Shown piece after piece: positions 10,748-21,023 of a stretch of 64,000 nt of DNA. How positions within the stretch are numbered: the first letter of the stretch is position 1; every line of letters begins with the position of its first letter. This DNA comes from Desulforamulus profundi (lineage in GTDB: Bacteria; Bacillota_B; Desulfotomaculia; Desulfotomaculales; Desulfotomaculaceae): NCBI RefSeq assembly GCF_002607855.1, contig NZ_AWQQ01000046.1:19825-83824 (forward strand), written 5' to 3'. A program made the position numbers and the translations under genes. The notes beneath the pieces were generated by a model. That model worked only from the letters and a program-made list of their open reading frames with translations, made no database searches and was not told where the DNA came from.

Positions 10748-12195
10748 CTACACAATTACTCTTAACTTTCGTAAAGACGCATCCCCGGGCCCCTGCACAT
10801 GCAGGCCCCGCTGCCGGACTTCCAGGAGATAGTCCAGGACCGGTTGGGTGATTGCTTCGCCGGGGCAAATCACCGGGATTCCCGGCGGGTAAACGGCCAC
10901 GGTCTCGCCGCAGATACAGTCCAGGGAATTTTCCAGCGATACGTCCTTGCCAGGTTTTTGCCAGGCCTCCCGAGGACTGACCACCACCATGGGGCGGGGC
11001 AACTTCAGGGTTTCCGGAAAGTGCAGGGGGTCCCCTGCTTCTGTGGCTGCAATTTCTTGAATGGCTTCCACCAGCCGCCGGCAATCCTCAGTGGTGGTTC
11101 CCAGGGAGATGACCGCCACCACGCCGGCATCATCGGCCATTTCCACAAAGATCCGGTGTCTGCGATGGAGAAGCTCGGCGGTTCTATGGCCGGTCAGTCC
11201 CAACGGCAGTAACGACAGGGTTAAACGGGTGGGGTCCAGGTGTTCGGCGCCGGCCGCACCCAGATGCTCCTGACCTAAAATCTTGACTCCTGGCACTCCG
11301 GACAGCTTGTCCCTGCACCAGCGGGCCAATTGCAGGGTTTTTTCCAGCAGTTCCCCTCCCCTGAGGGCCAGCTGACGGCGGGCTAAATCCAGGGAAACCA
11401 TCAGCAGGTAGGAGGGGCTGGTGCTCTGGACCATGCGCAGGGCCTCTGCCACCCGCTCAGGATCGACCCGTTTCCCTTTCAGGTGAAGCATGGATGACTG
11501 GGTTAGGGACCCGCCGGTCTTATGGGTGCTTTGCACCACGGCGTCTGCCCCACAACTCAGGGCATCCGGCGGCAGTTCCCGGTGGAACCGCAGGTGGGCC
11601 CCGTGGGCCTCATCCACCACAAGGGGAACGCCGGCCCCGTGGCAAACGCCTGCCAGGGCGGATATGTCTCCGGCGATACCATAATAGGTGGGGTTGACGG
11701 CCAGCACCGCTTTAACGTTTTTATTTTCATTCAGTAATTTTTTAATTTGAAAATAATCAGGCCCGACCAGGCAGCCAAAATTGCCAAGGGCAGCAGTTGG
11801 TAATAAACAGGAGACGCTCCGGATAATACCAGGCCGGATACCACGGACCGGTGTGCGTTTCTGGGAACAATAATTTTATCTCCCGGACCGCAACAAGTCA
11901 GAATTAAAGCCATTAACCCGCAGCTGGTACCGTTGACAAGAAAAAAACTTTTGTCTGCTCCGTATGCCTCGGCCGCCAGTCTCATAGCATCGGCAATGGC
12001 TTCTTGCGGGTTATGCAAATCATCCAGGCCGGGTATTTCCGTCAAATCCAGTTGAAAAACGCCTGTCCCGGCGAATTGTAAAAATTCAGCAGGTATCGCT
12101 TTCCCGCTCCCGTGCCCCGGAATGTGAAACTGAGCTCCTGTAACAGCCGCCTGTTTCATCAGAGCATCCCAGAGAGGGGCTTTTTCTTGTGTCAT
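10748..12195 (-). CDS. Orn/Lys/Arg decarboxylase family protein (YaaO-like), one frameshift
   Basis: About 482 residues of the PLP-dependent fold type I decarboxylases. HIPGHGSGKAI lies near residue 23, DEAHGAHLRFH carries the PLP-ring Asp, and QSTHKTGGSLTQSS carries the Schiff-base Lys. The reaction (arginine, lysine or other) cannot be decided from sequence. A frame change near 11720-11760 separates the N- and C-terminal parts. It lies just upstream of tmk, as yaaO does in B. subtilis. Confidence 0.88.
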
Positions 12196-12317
12196 ACCAA
12201 TAACCTCTGACGATATCTTAATAATTTATTTTATCACATACAAATTTTAACTGCTAATTTAGTTTCTAATTTATTTGCCATTAGTTTAACCTTATAGCTG
12301 TGTGTCGTGAGGGAAAA

Positions 12318-12434
12318 CTATGCTTAAAGGTATTTCTTTCGGGTCTGCTTTCAGCTGTCAGTCTTCAGTTTTATTAAAAATTTAAAAGCCGATGGCTGAG
12401 GGCTGATGGCTTGACCCAAAGAAATGCAGTATAA
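12318..12434. repeat. Intergenic palindromic repeat family, divergent copy 4
   Basis: Ends AAGGTATTTCTTTCGGGTC and GACCCAAAGAAATGC are near-complementary. The centre has a second imperfect stem (CAGCTGTCAGTCTTCAG against CTGAGGGCTGATGGCT). Confidence 0.55.
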
Positions 12435-12452
12435 GCAGAAAGGAGCACAATT

Positions 12453-12722
12453 ATGCGGCAATCAAAGTCTCCGCAGATTGATGAAAATGCTCTGTCAAAA
12501 AAATACCGTACCAGTGTCACCAGGCTTATTAAGTTATGGAAAGACGGTCGCAGCGATGTTGAGGTGGCCACCCAAACGGGCATTGATTTGATGACACTGC
12601 GCCAGATAAAATCTGACATTGAATTGGCCCACCGGAGAATTCGCCTGAAAAAAAAGAAAGAGGCCTTCGCCAAAAGTCAGGCCTCGTTGCAGCACCAAAT
12701 TTTTTTAAGACCGCTTTTATAA
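12453..12722 (+). CDS. Small basic protein of unknown function
   Basis: 89 residues with a start at 12453 behind GAAAGGAG. It is rich in Lys/Arg and has one segment like a helix-turn-helix (SDVEVATQTGIDLMTLRQI, residues ~33-51), so DNA binding is possible. I do not recognise the family. Its 3' end overlaps the convergent gin gene by 46 bases, so the true end or start may differ. Confidence 0.5.
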   Translation: MRQSKSPQIDENALSKKYRTSVTRLIKLWKDGRSDVEVATQTGIDLMTLRQIKSDIELAHRRIRLKKKKEAFAKSQASLQHQIFLRPLL

Positions 12723-12874
12723 ACATCGTAGTCCGGGTCGTCCCAGGCCAGGTTGGTGATCTTCTCTTCACAACCGGCACAAATGCACTTGCCCAGAATA
12801 ACAATGCCAATGGTGCTTTCCTGAATAACGTTCCGGCATAATATGCATCTCGGTTTTTCCTGCATGGTCACCAA
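12677..12874 (-). CDS. gin: Sigma-G inhibitor Gin (CsfB)
   Basis: 65 residues built around two CxxC pairs (CILC near residue 11 and CAGC near residue 32) separated by GIVILGKCI. This is the Gin/CsfB zinc-finger pattern. Gin binds and inhibits SigG, and in some species SigE, during sporulation. The gene often lies near tmk/yaaO, as here. ATG at 12874 has AGGAGG upstream. Confidence 0.85.
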   Translation of the reverse strand: MVTMQEKPRCILCRNVIQESTIGIVILGKCICAGCEEKITNLAWDDPDYDVYKSGLKKIWCCNEA

Positions 12875-13088
12875 CCCTCCTAATGTAATGTATGCTCCTG
12901 CTTTAAAAATGGTCAGCTTGAAAAAATGCCGGTTGTGGTTTAGCCGGTATTTTTAAGGGGACCCACAAACATAATCCCGGTGATTAACTATTTTCCCAGT
13001 ATTTATGGTATTTATCTGTATAAACTAAACATTTATATCTCTTGAGCCGTATATTAACAATATTATACAAGTATTTTACAAACTAAGC

Positions 13089-13627
13089 ATGGCGATTATT
13101 AGAAAACAAAAAGTAGGTAAGTACATGCTGGCAAATCATCGAATCTAAAAGGGTTGACGGTAAACCAAGACCTGTTGTTCTTATGCACTTGGGAACGGCT
13201 GAACAGTTATTGTATAAACTAAAGGAGGAGCCTCTACAAAAGAAATCCGTTCAGCTTCCCACGGGTCTGTTCACTTTTATGGCAAATTGTTCAGGAAATG
13301 GACTTTGTCAATATTTTTAACCGATATTTCTCACCACAGATTCGAGACGGATTGCCGATTGGTAAATCTCTTTTGCTTGCTGCTGTCCATCGGGCTATTA
13401 AACCTGGCAGCAAGAATACTTTTGCTGCCAGGGCTAAACAAACCACACTGCCTGAAATTGCCGGATTTGATCCCGATAAGCTTGATAGCCGGCATTTCTG
13501 GGAGCAAATGGATACCGTTAATGACGAGCAATTTGTTGATCGCCTTTACCTTAACGGGCTGCTGGACCAGCGGGAGACTGAAGAAACGGGTATTGTGGTA
13601 GGGATGGGTCAATGTGCCAATGCCTAA
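13089..13627 (+). pseudogene. IS1634/IS4-like transposase N-terminal relic
   Basis: Starting at 13089 the frame reads MAIIRKQKVGKYM and then ESKRVDGKPRPVVLMHLGTAEQ in another frame. From 13298 it continues as MDFVNIFNRYFS...PGSKNTFAARAKQTTLPEI...FDPDKLDSRHFWEQMD. These are N-terminal features of IS1634-type DDE transposases. At least two frame disruptions and the missing catalytic C-terminus make it a dead relic. Confidence 0.75.
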
Positions 13628-13696
13628 AAAGGAAAAAACATTCCCATGTGTCGGGGAATGCTTTTTCCTTTTATGCTCTCTTTTATGGTCTATACC

Positions 13697-13946
13697 TTAC
13701 GCTTCTTTGACTACTTTCTTTTTATCCACCGGATGGCCGGCTCGGGGCAAACCATTGAGCAGATGCCACAGCCGATGCACTCGTCATTGGCCTCTACGGT
13801 AGGGGTACCATATACACCAGCACCTTGGACCAGGAGATGCATTTCTTGGGGCACTTTTGAATGCACAGTCCACAGCCCTTGCACAGACCGGGGTACAGGA
13901 TCCAGTCAGCTTTGGTAAGTTCCAGGATACGACCTTTGAATTCCAT
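13697..13946 (-). CDS. 2-oxoacid:ferredoxin oxidoreductase, delta (2[4Fe-4S] ferredoxin) subunit, two frameshifts
   Basis: About 84 residues with two ferredoxin clusters: CKGCGLCIQKCP and CIGCGICSMVCP. One-base gaps near 13815 and 13725 break the frame; adding one G in each G-run gives a continuous protein that ends KKVVKEA. It passes electrons from the TPP/4Fe-4S core to ferredoxin. It is the last gene of the four-subunit operon by position. Confidence 0.85.
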
Positions 13947-13957
13947 GATATCCCCCC

Positions 13958-14520
13958 CTATTTCATCAGTTCTATGCCGCGGTCAATGGCCTTGAAGTTC
14001 AGTTCGCGCAGCTGTGGATTTTGCTCGAATTTATAACCCAGTTTCTTTTCAATGGCTGCCTTGGCGGCATCCACGGGAATCACATCGGTGGCTCCGATAA
14101 CGGCACCCATAATCAGAATATTGAATACCCGGGGGTGCAACTCGTTCTTGGAAATTTCCAGTGCGGGAATGGACAGTACCTTCTTGGCTTCGCTTCCTGG
14201 GGTAAATCGGCTTCCACACCCTCAATATTGGCATCGTACACATAGACTGTGTTTTCGTCTACGTATTGCTTGCAGCGGCGTACAGCACGGTCGCTCAGGG
14301 CAATCAGAATGTCCGCCTTATCAAACTTGGGAGCACCGATGGGTTGATCGGCAATTTGCAGGTAGGCGATGGAAACACCACCCCGCTGCTCTACACCGAA
14401 GTTAGGAATATAAAGCGCCTCGCGGCCCTCTGCGTTAGCGGCATCAGCAATAATTTCCGCTACCGATTGAACACCCTGGCCGCCTTCACCGGCCAAGCAG
14501 ATCTTTACAGCTTTAGCCAT
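13958..14520 (-). CDS. 2-oxoacid:ferredoxin oxidoreductase, gamma subunit, one frameshift
   Basis: About 187 residues. The N-terminus KICLAGEGGQGVQSVAEIIA and FGVEQRGGVSIAYLQI are the gamma-subunit signature of POR/VOR/KOR enzymes. After a frame change near 14190 the chain continues as HPRVFNILIMGAVIGATD and ends at 13958. Its start overlaps the beta-subunit gene by 8 bases. Confidence 0.9.
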
Positions 14521-15286
14521 TCTGCTGAGCCTCCTTCTTAGCCTCGAAGGGGTTTTTCTTTTCCCCGACCTTATAGTACTGAGGCATTTCTTTTTCTACA
14601 AAGGCCCAGGTCTTCTCGGCATTGGTCCGCCAGTTGGTAGGGCAGGCAGCCAGCGCTTCGACAAAGGAGAAGCCTTTACCTTCCATTTGGGTTTGCAGTG
14701 CTTTTTTGATATAGCTCTTCAGCTGTTTTAAATTGGCAGTGGTGCCGCGGGCCACGTAGGCGCCGTCGCCGGTGATGGCTGCAATCATTTCCGGACCCTG
14801 GGTGGGCATACCGGTTGCTTCGGGGTCACGTCCGTAGGGAGCGGTTTCTACCTTTTGTCCGGGCATGGTACAGGGGGACATTTGACCGCCGGTCATGGCG
14901 TATACGGTGTTGTTGGCCAGCAGTACGGTTACTTTTTCGTTACGGGTAGCAGCGTTTACAATACCGCCTACACCGATGGCATAACCGCCGCCGTCACCCA
15001 TGTAAGCGATGCAGATGAGGTCGGGGTTGGCCCGCTTGATACCGGTCATCACCGGGGTGGTGCGGCCGTGGTGGGTTTGCACGCTGTCGCAGTTGAAGAA
15101 ATCCCAAGACAGCAGGGAACAGCCGATGTCACAGCCAAAGACAACTCTATCCTGAATACCCAGTTCATCAATGGCCTCGCCCAGGCACTTCAGCACCAGA
15201 CCGTGGCCGCAACCGGGGCAGAATTTATGGGGTTTGCTTTCTACACGCCAGCTTTTCGGCATGGTAGGTTGTGGAGACACAGACAT
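14513..15286 (-). CDS. 2-oxoacid:ferredoxin oxidoreductase, beta (TPP-binding) subunit
   Basis: 257 residues. FCPGCGHG provides two of the cluster cysteines, and GDGGGYAIGVGGIVNAATRN with NNTVYAMTGGQMSPCT is the thiamine diphosphate/Mg site. It couples oxidative decarboxylation of a 2-oxoacid to ferredoxin reduction. The overall set looks like the 2-oxoisovalerate/2-oxoglutarate class, which have separate alpha, beta, gamma and delta subunits. The substrate is not decidable here. Confidence 0.92.
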   Translation of the reverse strand: MSVSPQPTMPKSWRVESKPHKFCPGCGHGLVLKCLGEAIDELGIQDRVVFGCDIGCSLLSWDFFNCDSVQTHHGRTTPVMTGIKRANPDLICIAYMGDGGGYAIGVGGIVNAATRNEKVTVLLANNTVYAMTGGQMSPCTMPGQKVETAPYGRDPEATGMPTQGPEMIAAITGDGAYVARGTTANLKQLKSYIKKALQTQMEGKGFSFVEALAACPTNWRTNAEKTWAFVEKEMPQYYKVGEKKNPFEAKKEAQQNG

Positions 15287-15320
15287 GTTGGAACCTCCCT
15301 CCTTATTTAGAAGAAAATTT

Positions 15321-16406
15321 CTAGAGCACCTCTTTAACTTTCGCCACGATTTGTTCGGTGGTAATCCCTAAACCGGGACGATACATGGGAACGATCTCAG
15401 CGGAAGCGCCGTAAATGGCGTCTTTCACCAGTCTGGCCAGCTGACCCTGGGCAGATTCGGTAATTAACAGCTTTTTGGCTTTGTTGGCCACGGCCTTGAG
15501 TTGCTCAGCCGGGAAGGGACGGAGGGTAATGGGACGGAAATAACCAACCTTCAGGCCCTCTGCTCTCAGTTCTTTAACGGCATCCCGGACGCCACGGAAA
15601 ACAACGCCATGGCCGATGATGACAACCTCTGCATCCTCGACAGCTTCCTGGGCGTATTCCACAACTTCCGGCGTCATTTTTTCAAAATCCACAAAGTGCT
15701 GCTGCAGTACTTCAAATAATTCTTCTTCGGTGTTGTAGGTATTGCGATAGAGGTCGGGTTCGCGGTCTACGCCGGGAGTGCCGGGCTTACCCACATACTT
15801 CTCGGCAGGCACGAATTCGATGCCTTTTTCCGCAGGATCGTACAGGGTTACCGATTCACGCATTTTGGCTTGGTAGCCGTCACCCAGCACGAAGGTGGGG
15901 AAACGATATTTCCAGGCAGTGTTGAAGGCCTTGATGGTGTAGTCAAACAATTCCTGGTGGTTGCTGGGGGAGTAAACGATACGCATCCCTTCACCGTTAC
16001 CGCCCATGGTGGTCAGGGTCACTTCCTGCTGGGAGTAGATAACGGTGGCCGTGGACGGACCGCCACGCTGCTGCACAACGGTAACGGTTGGAAGTCTCAT
16101 CATTTCGGCCATGGACATGGGTTCCTGCATCAGGGTATTGCCGGGGCCTGCGGTGGCGGTGAAGGCCTTGAGGCCTGCTAAAACGCCGCCTACTGTGGTG
16201 AAGCCCGCAGACAGTTCGTCTTCAGTTTGCAGGAATTTGCGGCCATACTTGGGGATTTGACGGGTCCAGTAGTGCATGATTTCGTTCTGAGGGGTAATGG
16301 GATAGCCGTACATAATTTCGGCACCGGCAGCCAGGGCTGCCCAGGCAACTACCTCGTTCCCGGTCATGAACGCCCGTTTTTCACCTGTAATGGGTTTTTC
16401 GGACAT
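15321..16406 (-). CDS. 2-oxoacid:ferredoxin oxidoreductase, alpha subunit
   Basis: About 361 residues from ATG at 16406 (MSEKPITGEKRAFMTGNEVV). MYGYPITPQNEIMHYW is the conserved pyrimidine-binding loop, and GLKAFTATAGPGNTLMQEPMSM and the C-terminal YFRPITLRPFPAEQLK are typical of VorB/KorA. A more upstream start at 16418 is possible, but the RBS AGGAGG at 16420-16425 fits ATG 16406 better. First gene of the alpha-beta-gamma-delta block. Confidence 0.92.
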   Translation of the reverse strand: MSEKPITGEKRAFMTGNEVVAWAALAAGAEIMYGYPITPQNEIMHYWTRQIPKYGRKFLQTEDELSAGFTTVGGVLAGLKAFTATAGPGNTLMQEPMSMAEMMRLPTVTVVQQRGGPSTATVIYSQQEVTLTTMGGNGEGMRIVYSPSNHQELFDYTIKAFNTAWKYRFPTFVLGDGYQAKMRESVTLYDPAEKGIEFVPAEKYVGKPGTPGVDREPDLYRNTYNTEEELFEVLQQHFVDFEKMTPEVVEYAQEAVEDAEVVIIGHGVVFRGVRDAVKELRAEGLKVGYFRPITLRPFPAEQLKAVANKAKKLLITESAQGQLARLVKDAIYGASAEIVPMYRPGLGITTEQIVAKVKEVL

Positions 16407-16491
16407 GAGAGATACCACACCTCCTGAATTAATAAAGATCCTTGGGGACTTGAGAAGCTTGTGAAATTTTTAGTATGATGGTCTGGTTGTC

Positions 16492-17157
16492 CTACCAGAA
16501 AGTATGCGGCATGTATCGGACCAGGGGGCGTACGGGATTGCCCATACAATCCTTGGAACCAATTTGTTTCGCTACTTCCTGGTCCGCAGCGGTGGCCACC
16601 GCGGGGATTCCCAGAATGTTGGAAACTTCACTGACAATCCGGGCACCCTCTTGCACAGTGTCCGGTGTTGTTTCATCGCCCAAATGTGTATTGTTGATCA
16701 AACCGTCCACCGGCCCCAGTTCCTTTATGTAGTCTAAGATCTCCGGCACAGTGGATGTCATGGGTCGTTTGGCATTAATGACAGCAAAAATCTGCAGTTC
16801 CGGGGTTTCCTCCACCCCTTCCAGCAGGTTGAGGGTCTTTGCCCCTTCGACACCGTACCCGATGTCAAGGATCACATCCCCCTCACGGTATAATGCCCAT
16901 CTGCATTCGGGTTTTATGATATTGCCTGCTTCACCTAAACCCACGGTGTCCCTGGTTTCCCAGGCAAGCACGGTCATCCCTGCTTGTTCCAGTTCTTTTT
17001 TAATGGGTCGCAGGGTATAGCAGGGCTCTACGATGTCAAGATCCACCAGATTTACTTTGCGGCCCTCTCTGGCCAGTTCCAGTGCCCGGTTTACCGCCAC
17101 TTCGCTTTTGCCGCTGGCATACTCGCCAACATAGGCTTCAACAATTCTTTTCGAGAT
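16492..17157 (-). CDS. P-loop ATPase, MinD/CobQ-like, next to the 2-oxoacid oxidoreductase
   Basis: The frame contains ISKRIVEAYVGEYASGKSE, a Walker A (GEYASGKSE), then LVDLDIVEPCYTLRPIKKEL and VILDIGYGVEGAKTL, as in SIMIBI-class ATPases. The Walker A lies upstream of the first standard start (GTG 17100), so the true start must be further up. The only ribosome site (CTGGAGGTAG, 17164-17173) points to in-frame ATC at 17157. The gap of about 85 bases to the alpha subunit suggests one operon, so a maturation or accessory role is inferred. Confidence 0.7.
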   Translation of the reverse strand: MSKRIVEAYVGEYASGKSEVAVNRALELAREGRKVNLVDLDIVEPCYTLRPIKKELEQAGMTVLAWETRDTVGLGEAGNIIKPECRWALYREGDVILDIGYGVEGAKTLNLLEGVEETPELQIFAVINAKRPMTSTVPEILDYIKELGPVDGLINNTHLGDETTPDTVQEGARIVSEVSNILGIPAVATAADQEVAKQIGSKDCMGNPVRPLVRYMPHTFW

Positions 17158-17173
17158 GGTACAGCTACCTCCA

Positions 17174-17543
17174 GTCGTTTTTGTTGACTTAGTTTACCCA
17201 TTTCAGAAAATTCCTAAAAGGCCTATAAATAGCAAGAATCTGGATAGTCAGACATATCCCGAGTTCCTTTTTTCAGTATAAGCTGTAATTTTTAATAAAT
17301 CAACAAATTTTAACCAATTTAACAGGCCCCTCCAACCACTTAAGTCGTTTTTTCGACAGTTCGTTAAAAGGTTGCTAAAGCTCACCGAACGGCTTACTGC
17401 AAGGATTTAGCCTCTGGCGGAAAGGCAATTTATGGCACCCCAACGTGTAAATCAGGCCCCCGAGCGGTCGAAGGTTCTAATTGGTAGAATGTTAAATCTT
17501 TTTAAAGTTAGTACGCAAAATAAGACTCCCGTAGCTTTCCCGG
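17174..17543. other. Gene-free stretch with a possible structured RNA
   Basis: No supported reading frame. The half at 17370-17510 is more GC-rich and has several short complementary blocks (for example around GGATTTAGCCTCTGGCGG and ATTTATGGCACC), but I could not match it to a known RNA family. Confidence 0.3.
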
Positions 17544-17807
17544 TTACAGGATAAGATAATTGGCCAGCACCAAAAGGACGACGCCCGGAATCTGCAGGAT
17601 TCCCGCCGTAAGCAGGGTAAAGGGGTTAATGGCAATATGAATCCCCAACCCGCCACAGACCACATTGACCAGGACCAGCAAAATCCCCCCCAGCACCAGG
17701 GACAAGCCCAATTTGCCGATCAAAACCAGCGGCCGGGCAAAGATTGTCCCAAACAAGTACAAGCCGAACAGGCCGAGCAAGCTTAGTATGATAGTTTTCC
17801 ATTCCAA
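17544..17807 (-). CDS. bofA: Pro-sigma-K processing inhibitor BofA
   Basis: 87 residues, almost wholly hydrophobic. Two or three membrane spans are visible (residues ~5-25, ~30-52, ~65-87), and the conserved C-terminal segment GIHIAINPFTLLTAGILQIPG is diagnostic. BofA holds the SpoIVFB protease inactive in the outer forespore membrane until SigK activation. It sits near recR, ybaB and dnaX as in Bacillus, where recR is followed by bofA. Confidence 0.93.
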   Translation of the reverse strand: MEWKTIILSLLGLFGLYLFGTIFARPLVLIGKLGLSLVLGGILLVLVNVVCGGLGIHIAINPFTLLTAGILQIPGVVLLVLANYLIL

Positions 17808-17859
17808 AGTGGATTACCCCCCTTTTTAAATATGGGGGTTCTATGTTAAACCGGCCATC

Positions 17860-17926
17860 GGCCCTCAGCCTCAGCTTAATAACTTAGGTACCTGGTACCT
17901 AAGTTATTAAGCTGAGGCTGAGGGCC
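17860..17926. repeat. Perfect 33-bp palindrome inside repeat-family copy 5
   Basis: Arms 17860-17892 and 17894-17926 are exact reverse complements around one base. Flanking words (CAGACCCCATAGAAATACCCC, near 17926-17947) are shared with the ends of copies 2 and 6. Confidence 0.8.
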
Positions 17927-18011
17927 AGACCCCATAGAAATACCCCCTAGGCTAAATATAGGGGGCTTGGACAAACTTTATGACTGTGTTTTTTGGATTA
18001 TGCAAAAATTT

Positions 18012-18614
18012 TTAACCAAATTCGCCGCGGCCCTCCAGGGCTTTATTCAGTGTCATGGCATCGGCATATTCTAGGTCTGAACCCACAGGGATGCCATGGG
18101 CGATGCGGGTTACCTTCATGCCCAAGGGTTTTAACAGCCGGGCCAGGTAAAGGGCGGTGGTTTCCCCCTCCACATCGGAATTGGCCGCCAGGATGACCTC
18201 CTCCACCGGGTTGTTATGCAAGTTTCTTAGCAATTCTTTGATGGTCAGGTCGTCCGGGCCGATGCCCTCCATGGGTGAAATGGCCCCGTGCAGCACATGG
18301 TACAGGCCCCGGTACCCCCGGGCCTTTTCCATGGCCACCACATCCCGGGGCTCTTCCACCACACACAGCAGCCGGGCATTCCGGGTGGTGTCCCGGCAGA
18401 TGGCGCAGGGATCTTCGTCCGTCAGGTTGCAGCACCGGGAACAGCGTTTGACAGATTGCCGGACCTCGATGAGCGCCCGGGCCAAACTTTGGGCCGACTC
18501 CGGCGGAGCGTTCAGGATATGAAAAGCCAACCGCTGGGCCGTCTTCGGCCCAATGCCCGGCAGCTTGGCAAATTCGTCCACCAGCCTGGCCACCGGACCA
18601 GAGAAATATAGCAT
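18012..18614 (-). CDS. recR: Recombination mediator protein RecR
   Basis: 200 residues. N-terminal helix-hairpin-helix [17 protein letters not shown], a four-Cys zinc finger ([16 protein letters not shown]) and the Toprim domain ([33 protein letters not shown]) appear in the standard order. It acts with RecF/RecO in loading RecA at gaps. The frame is intact and ATG at 18614 has AGGAGG just upstream. Confidence 0.96.
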   Translation of the reverse strand: MLYFSGPVARLVDEFAKLPGIGPKTAQRLAFHILNAPPESAQSLARALIEVRQSVKRCSRCCNLTDEDPCAICRDTTRNARLLCVVEEPRDVVAMEKARGYRGLYHVLHGAISPMEGIGPDDLTIKELLRNLHNNPVEEVILAANSDVEGETTALYLARLLKPLGMKVTRIAHGIPVGSDLEYADAMTLNKALEGRGEFG

Positions 18615-18672
18615 GGGGATAGCCTCCTAGCCGTCAGTACTAGCTAAGTATGGAGCGGCAGTAGTCGATATA

Positions 18673-18856
18673 AGCTGTTCGCTGTTAGACTAAAGGGTAT
18701 TCCTTTGGGGTCCTGTTGTTAGACGCACGGGCATTTCTTTTGGGTCCAGTTATTGAGAAACCTGCAACAGGACCCAAGAGAAATACCCTTTAGTCTAAGG
18801 ACCGGACCCGAAAGCACTACCCGTAAGGCGAATGGCGAACAGCCAGACCCTCAAAG
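18673..18856. repeat. Intergenic palindromic repeat family, copy 6
   Basis: Begins AAGCTGTTCGCTGTTAGAC and ends GGCGAATGGCGAACAGCC. It contains GGGTATTCCTTTGGGGTCC and the complementary GGACCCAAGAGAAATACCC. It lies between recR and ybaB. Confidence 0.8.
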
Positions 18857-18870
18857 GAATATCTACAAGC

Positions 18871-19188
18871 CTAGAACAGCCCCGGTATATTCAGCCCGCC
18901 GGTCAGTTTGCCCATTTCTTTGGCCACCATTTCCTGGGACTGGCGCAGGGCGTCATTGACAGCGGTCAGGAGCAGGTCCTGCAGCATTTCTACATCTTCG
19001 GGGTCTACGGCTTCGGGTTTGATGGTAATGCTGACAATCTCCTGTTTGCCGCTGGCCACCACTTTTACGGCGCCGCCGCCGGCAGTGGTTTCCACCGTAC
19101 GGTTGCCCAGTTCCTCCTGCATTTTAGCCATTTCCTGCTGCATCTTTTGCACTTGCTTCATCATTTTGTTCATATTTCCACCCATCAT
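18871..19188 (-). CDS. YbaB/EbfC nucleoid-associated protein
   Basis: 105 residues. N-terminal Met/Gln/Lys-rich helix ([20 protein letters not shown]), then [20 protein letters not shown], and a C-terminal tail that includes [19 protein letters not shown], the YbaB signature. It binds DNA as a dimer. It sits between dnaX and recR, the conserved position (B. subtilis yaaK). Confidence 0.94.
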   Translation of the reverse strand: MMGGNMNKMMKQVQKMQQEMAKMQEELGNRTVETTAGGGAVKVVASGKQEIVSITIKPEAVDPEDVEMLQDLLLTAVNDALRQSQEMVAKEMGKLTGGLNIPGLF

Positions 19189-19212
19189 AACGTGTAAATC
19201 CTCCTTTTATGT

Positions 19213-20869
19213 TCATCCCCGGGTTGTTTCGTCGGGGTCATTCTCCAGAACCACAATGTCTTTGCCAAAGATACGGACCGCCTCGGTATAGAGCGGATCT
19301 TCTTCGGGTCTAGGGGCGGGCCCGGGCACCGGCTTTTTTGCGTGCACACAGCGTACCTCCCACTGCCCGCCGAAGTGTTTACTCACCAGCCACTCCATGT
19401 ATTTTCGGTATTCCGGTTTGTCGGCTGTTTTTAAGTCAAACTCGTCTTCAAAGTAAAGGGTTAAAAGATGGTCATGCACTTCCAGGGGCGGTTGGCTGCT
19501 GCTTAACAGGGACCAGAGAGGCATTTTTTGCCCTCTTTGATTCCCTTTAACAGGGCCGGCCAGGCCTTGCGCACCTGCTCGGCATTCACGCCGCCGCTCT
19601 CCGGGACAAGGTGATTTTCCGCAGCCCTTTGGGCCTCCGGGGCTTTTTCCGCAACCGGGGGTGCCTTGGGTTTCTCCGGAGCGGCTGGTTCAGCGGCCAC
19701 CGGTTTTGCTTCCCGGGGCGGTGCTGGCGGGATATCTTGTCTCGGTACAACCGGCGGTCCCTGTTCAATTCGCCGCTCCAGTTCCGCCACCCTTCTGGCC
19801 AGCCCTTCCAACGACCCGGCGATTTCCGGGCGGGAAGCCTTTACCAGAGCCAGTTCCAGAACCAGGGCCGGCTGGGAACTCCACTTCATCTCCTGTTCGG
19901 CCTGAACAAGGGTCTGTAAAAGCGTAAACAGGGTTTCGTTCCCTGCCTGCAGACCGGTGTTTCGTCCCTCAATCCCCTCCACCAGCAGTCCTCTTAAATA
20001 GGAAGTCATTTCCCGGGTAAACAGCCGGAGGTCCTTCCCACGGTCGGCGATTTCGGCCACCAGCTGCAGTGCCTCCCCGGTTTTCCCCTCTGCCAGGCAG
20101 CGGGTCATGGCTGCCAGAATGTCCTGCTGCACGGTGCCCAAAATACTGTGAATATCTTCCTCGGTAACTTCTTTTTCCGCAAAGGCGGCACCCTGGTCCA
20201 GAATGCTCAAGGCATCCCGCAGGCCCCCTTCGGCGGCCCTGGCGATCAGCTGCAGAGCCTCTTCTGTGGCTGCGATGCCCGCCCCTGCGGCCACTTCCTT
20301 TAACCGGATCACCATCTCTTCGGGTTTAATCCGGCGAAAATCAAAGCGCTGGCAGCGGGAAAGAATGGTCACCGGAACCTTATGGGCCTCGGTGGTGGCC
20401 AGCACAAAGACCACGTGGGCCGGCGGTTCCTCCAGGGTTTTTAACAGGGCGTTAAAGGCCTGGTCGGTGAGCATGTGAACTTCATCTATAATATATACTT
20501 TCTCCGGCCGGTAGAAGGCGCAAATTTTACTTTTTCCCGTAAATCCCGAATTTCATCAATACCGCGGTTGGAGGCTGCGTCGATTTCCACCACGTCCACG
20601 GAATTCCCCTCATTGACCCCCGTGCAATTGTCGCACCGATTGCAGGGCTCGCCGCCGGCAGGGTCCAGGCAGTTTAAGGCTTTGGCCAGCACCTTTGCCG
20701 TTGTAGTTTTACCCGTACCCCGGGGGCCGCAGAACAGGTAAGCATGGGCCACTTTTTCCTGAAGCAGGGCGTTTTGCAACGTCCGGGTAATGTGCTGCTG
20801 CCCGACAATGTCTTTGAAATTTTGGGGGCGCCAGGTTCGGTACAATGCTTTATAAGCCAAAACACACAC
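19213..20869 (-). CDS. dnaX: DNA polymerase III gamma/tau subunit, two frameshifts
   Basis: About 550 residues in total. The AAA+ ATPase has FCGPRGTGKTTTAKVLAKAL (Walker A), a zinc module (CNRCDNC), DEVHMLTDQAFNALLKTLEE (Walker B) and TILSRCQRFDF. A Pro/Ala/Lys-rich linker and a C-terminal tau domain follow. Frame changes near 20480 and 19515 must be errors if the gene works, since DnaX is essential. The likely start is TTG about 9 bases into the open frame (LAYKALYRTWRP). Confidence 0.93.
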
Positions 20870-21023
20870 ACCTCATAGATATTCTTCCATATTGTTTCGC
20901 CCTTTAATACGCTTTTCCTTTTCGGGAGGTTATTTCCTTACAATTAAAAAACAGGAAATCATGAAAGACTAGCGAATGGTATCAGGTATTGACATCTGCC
21001 AATTCACATGCGGAGGTATTTTA

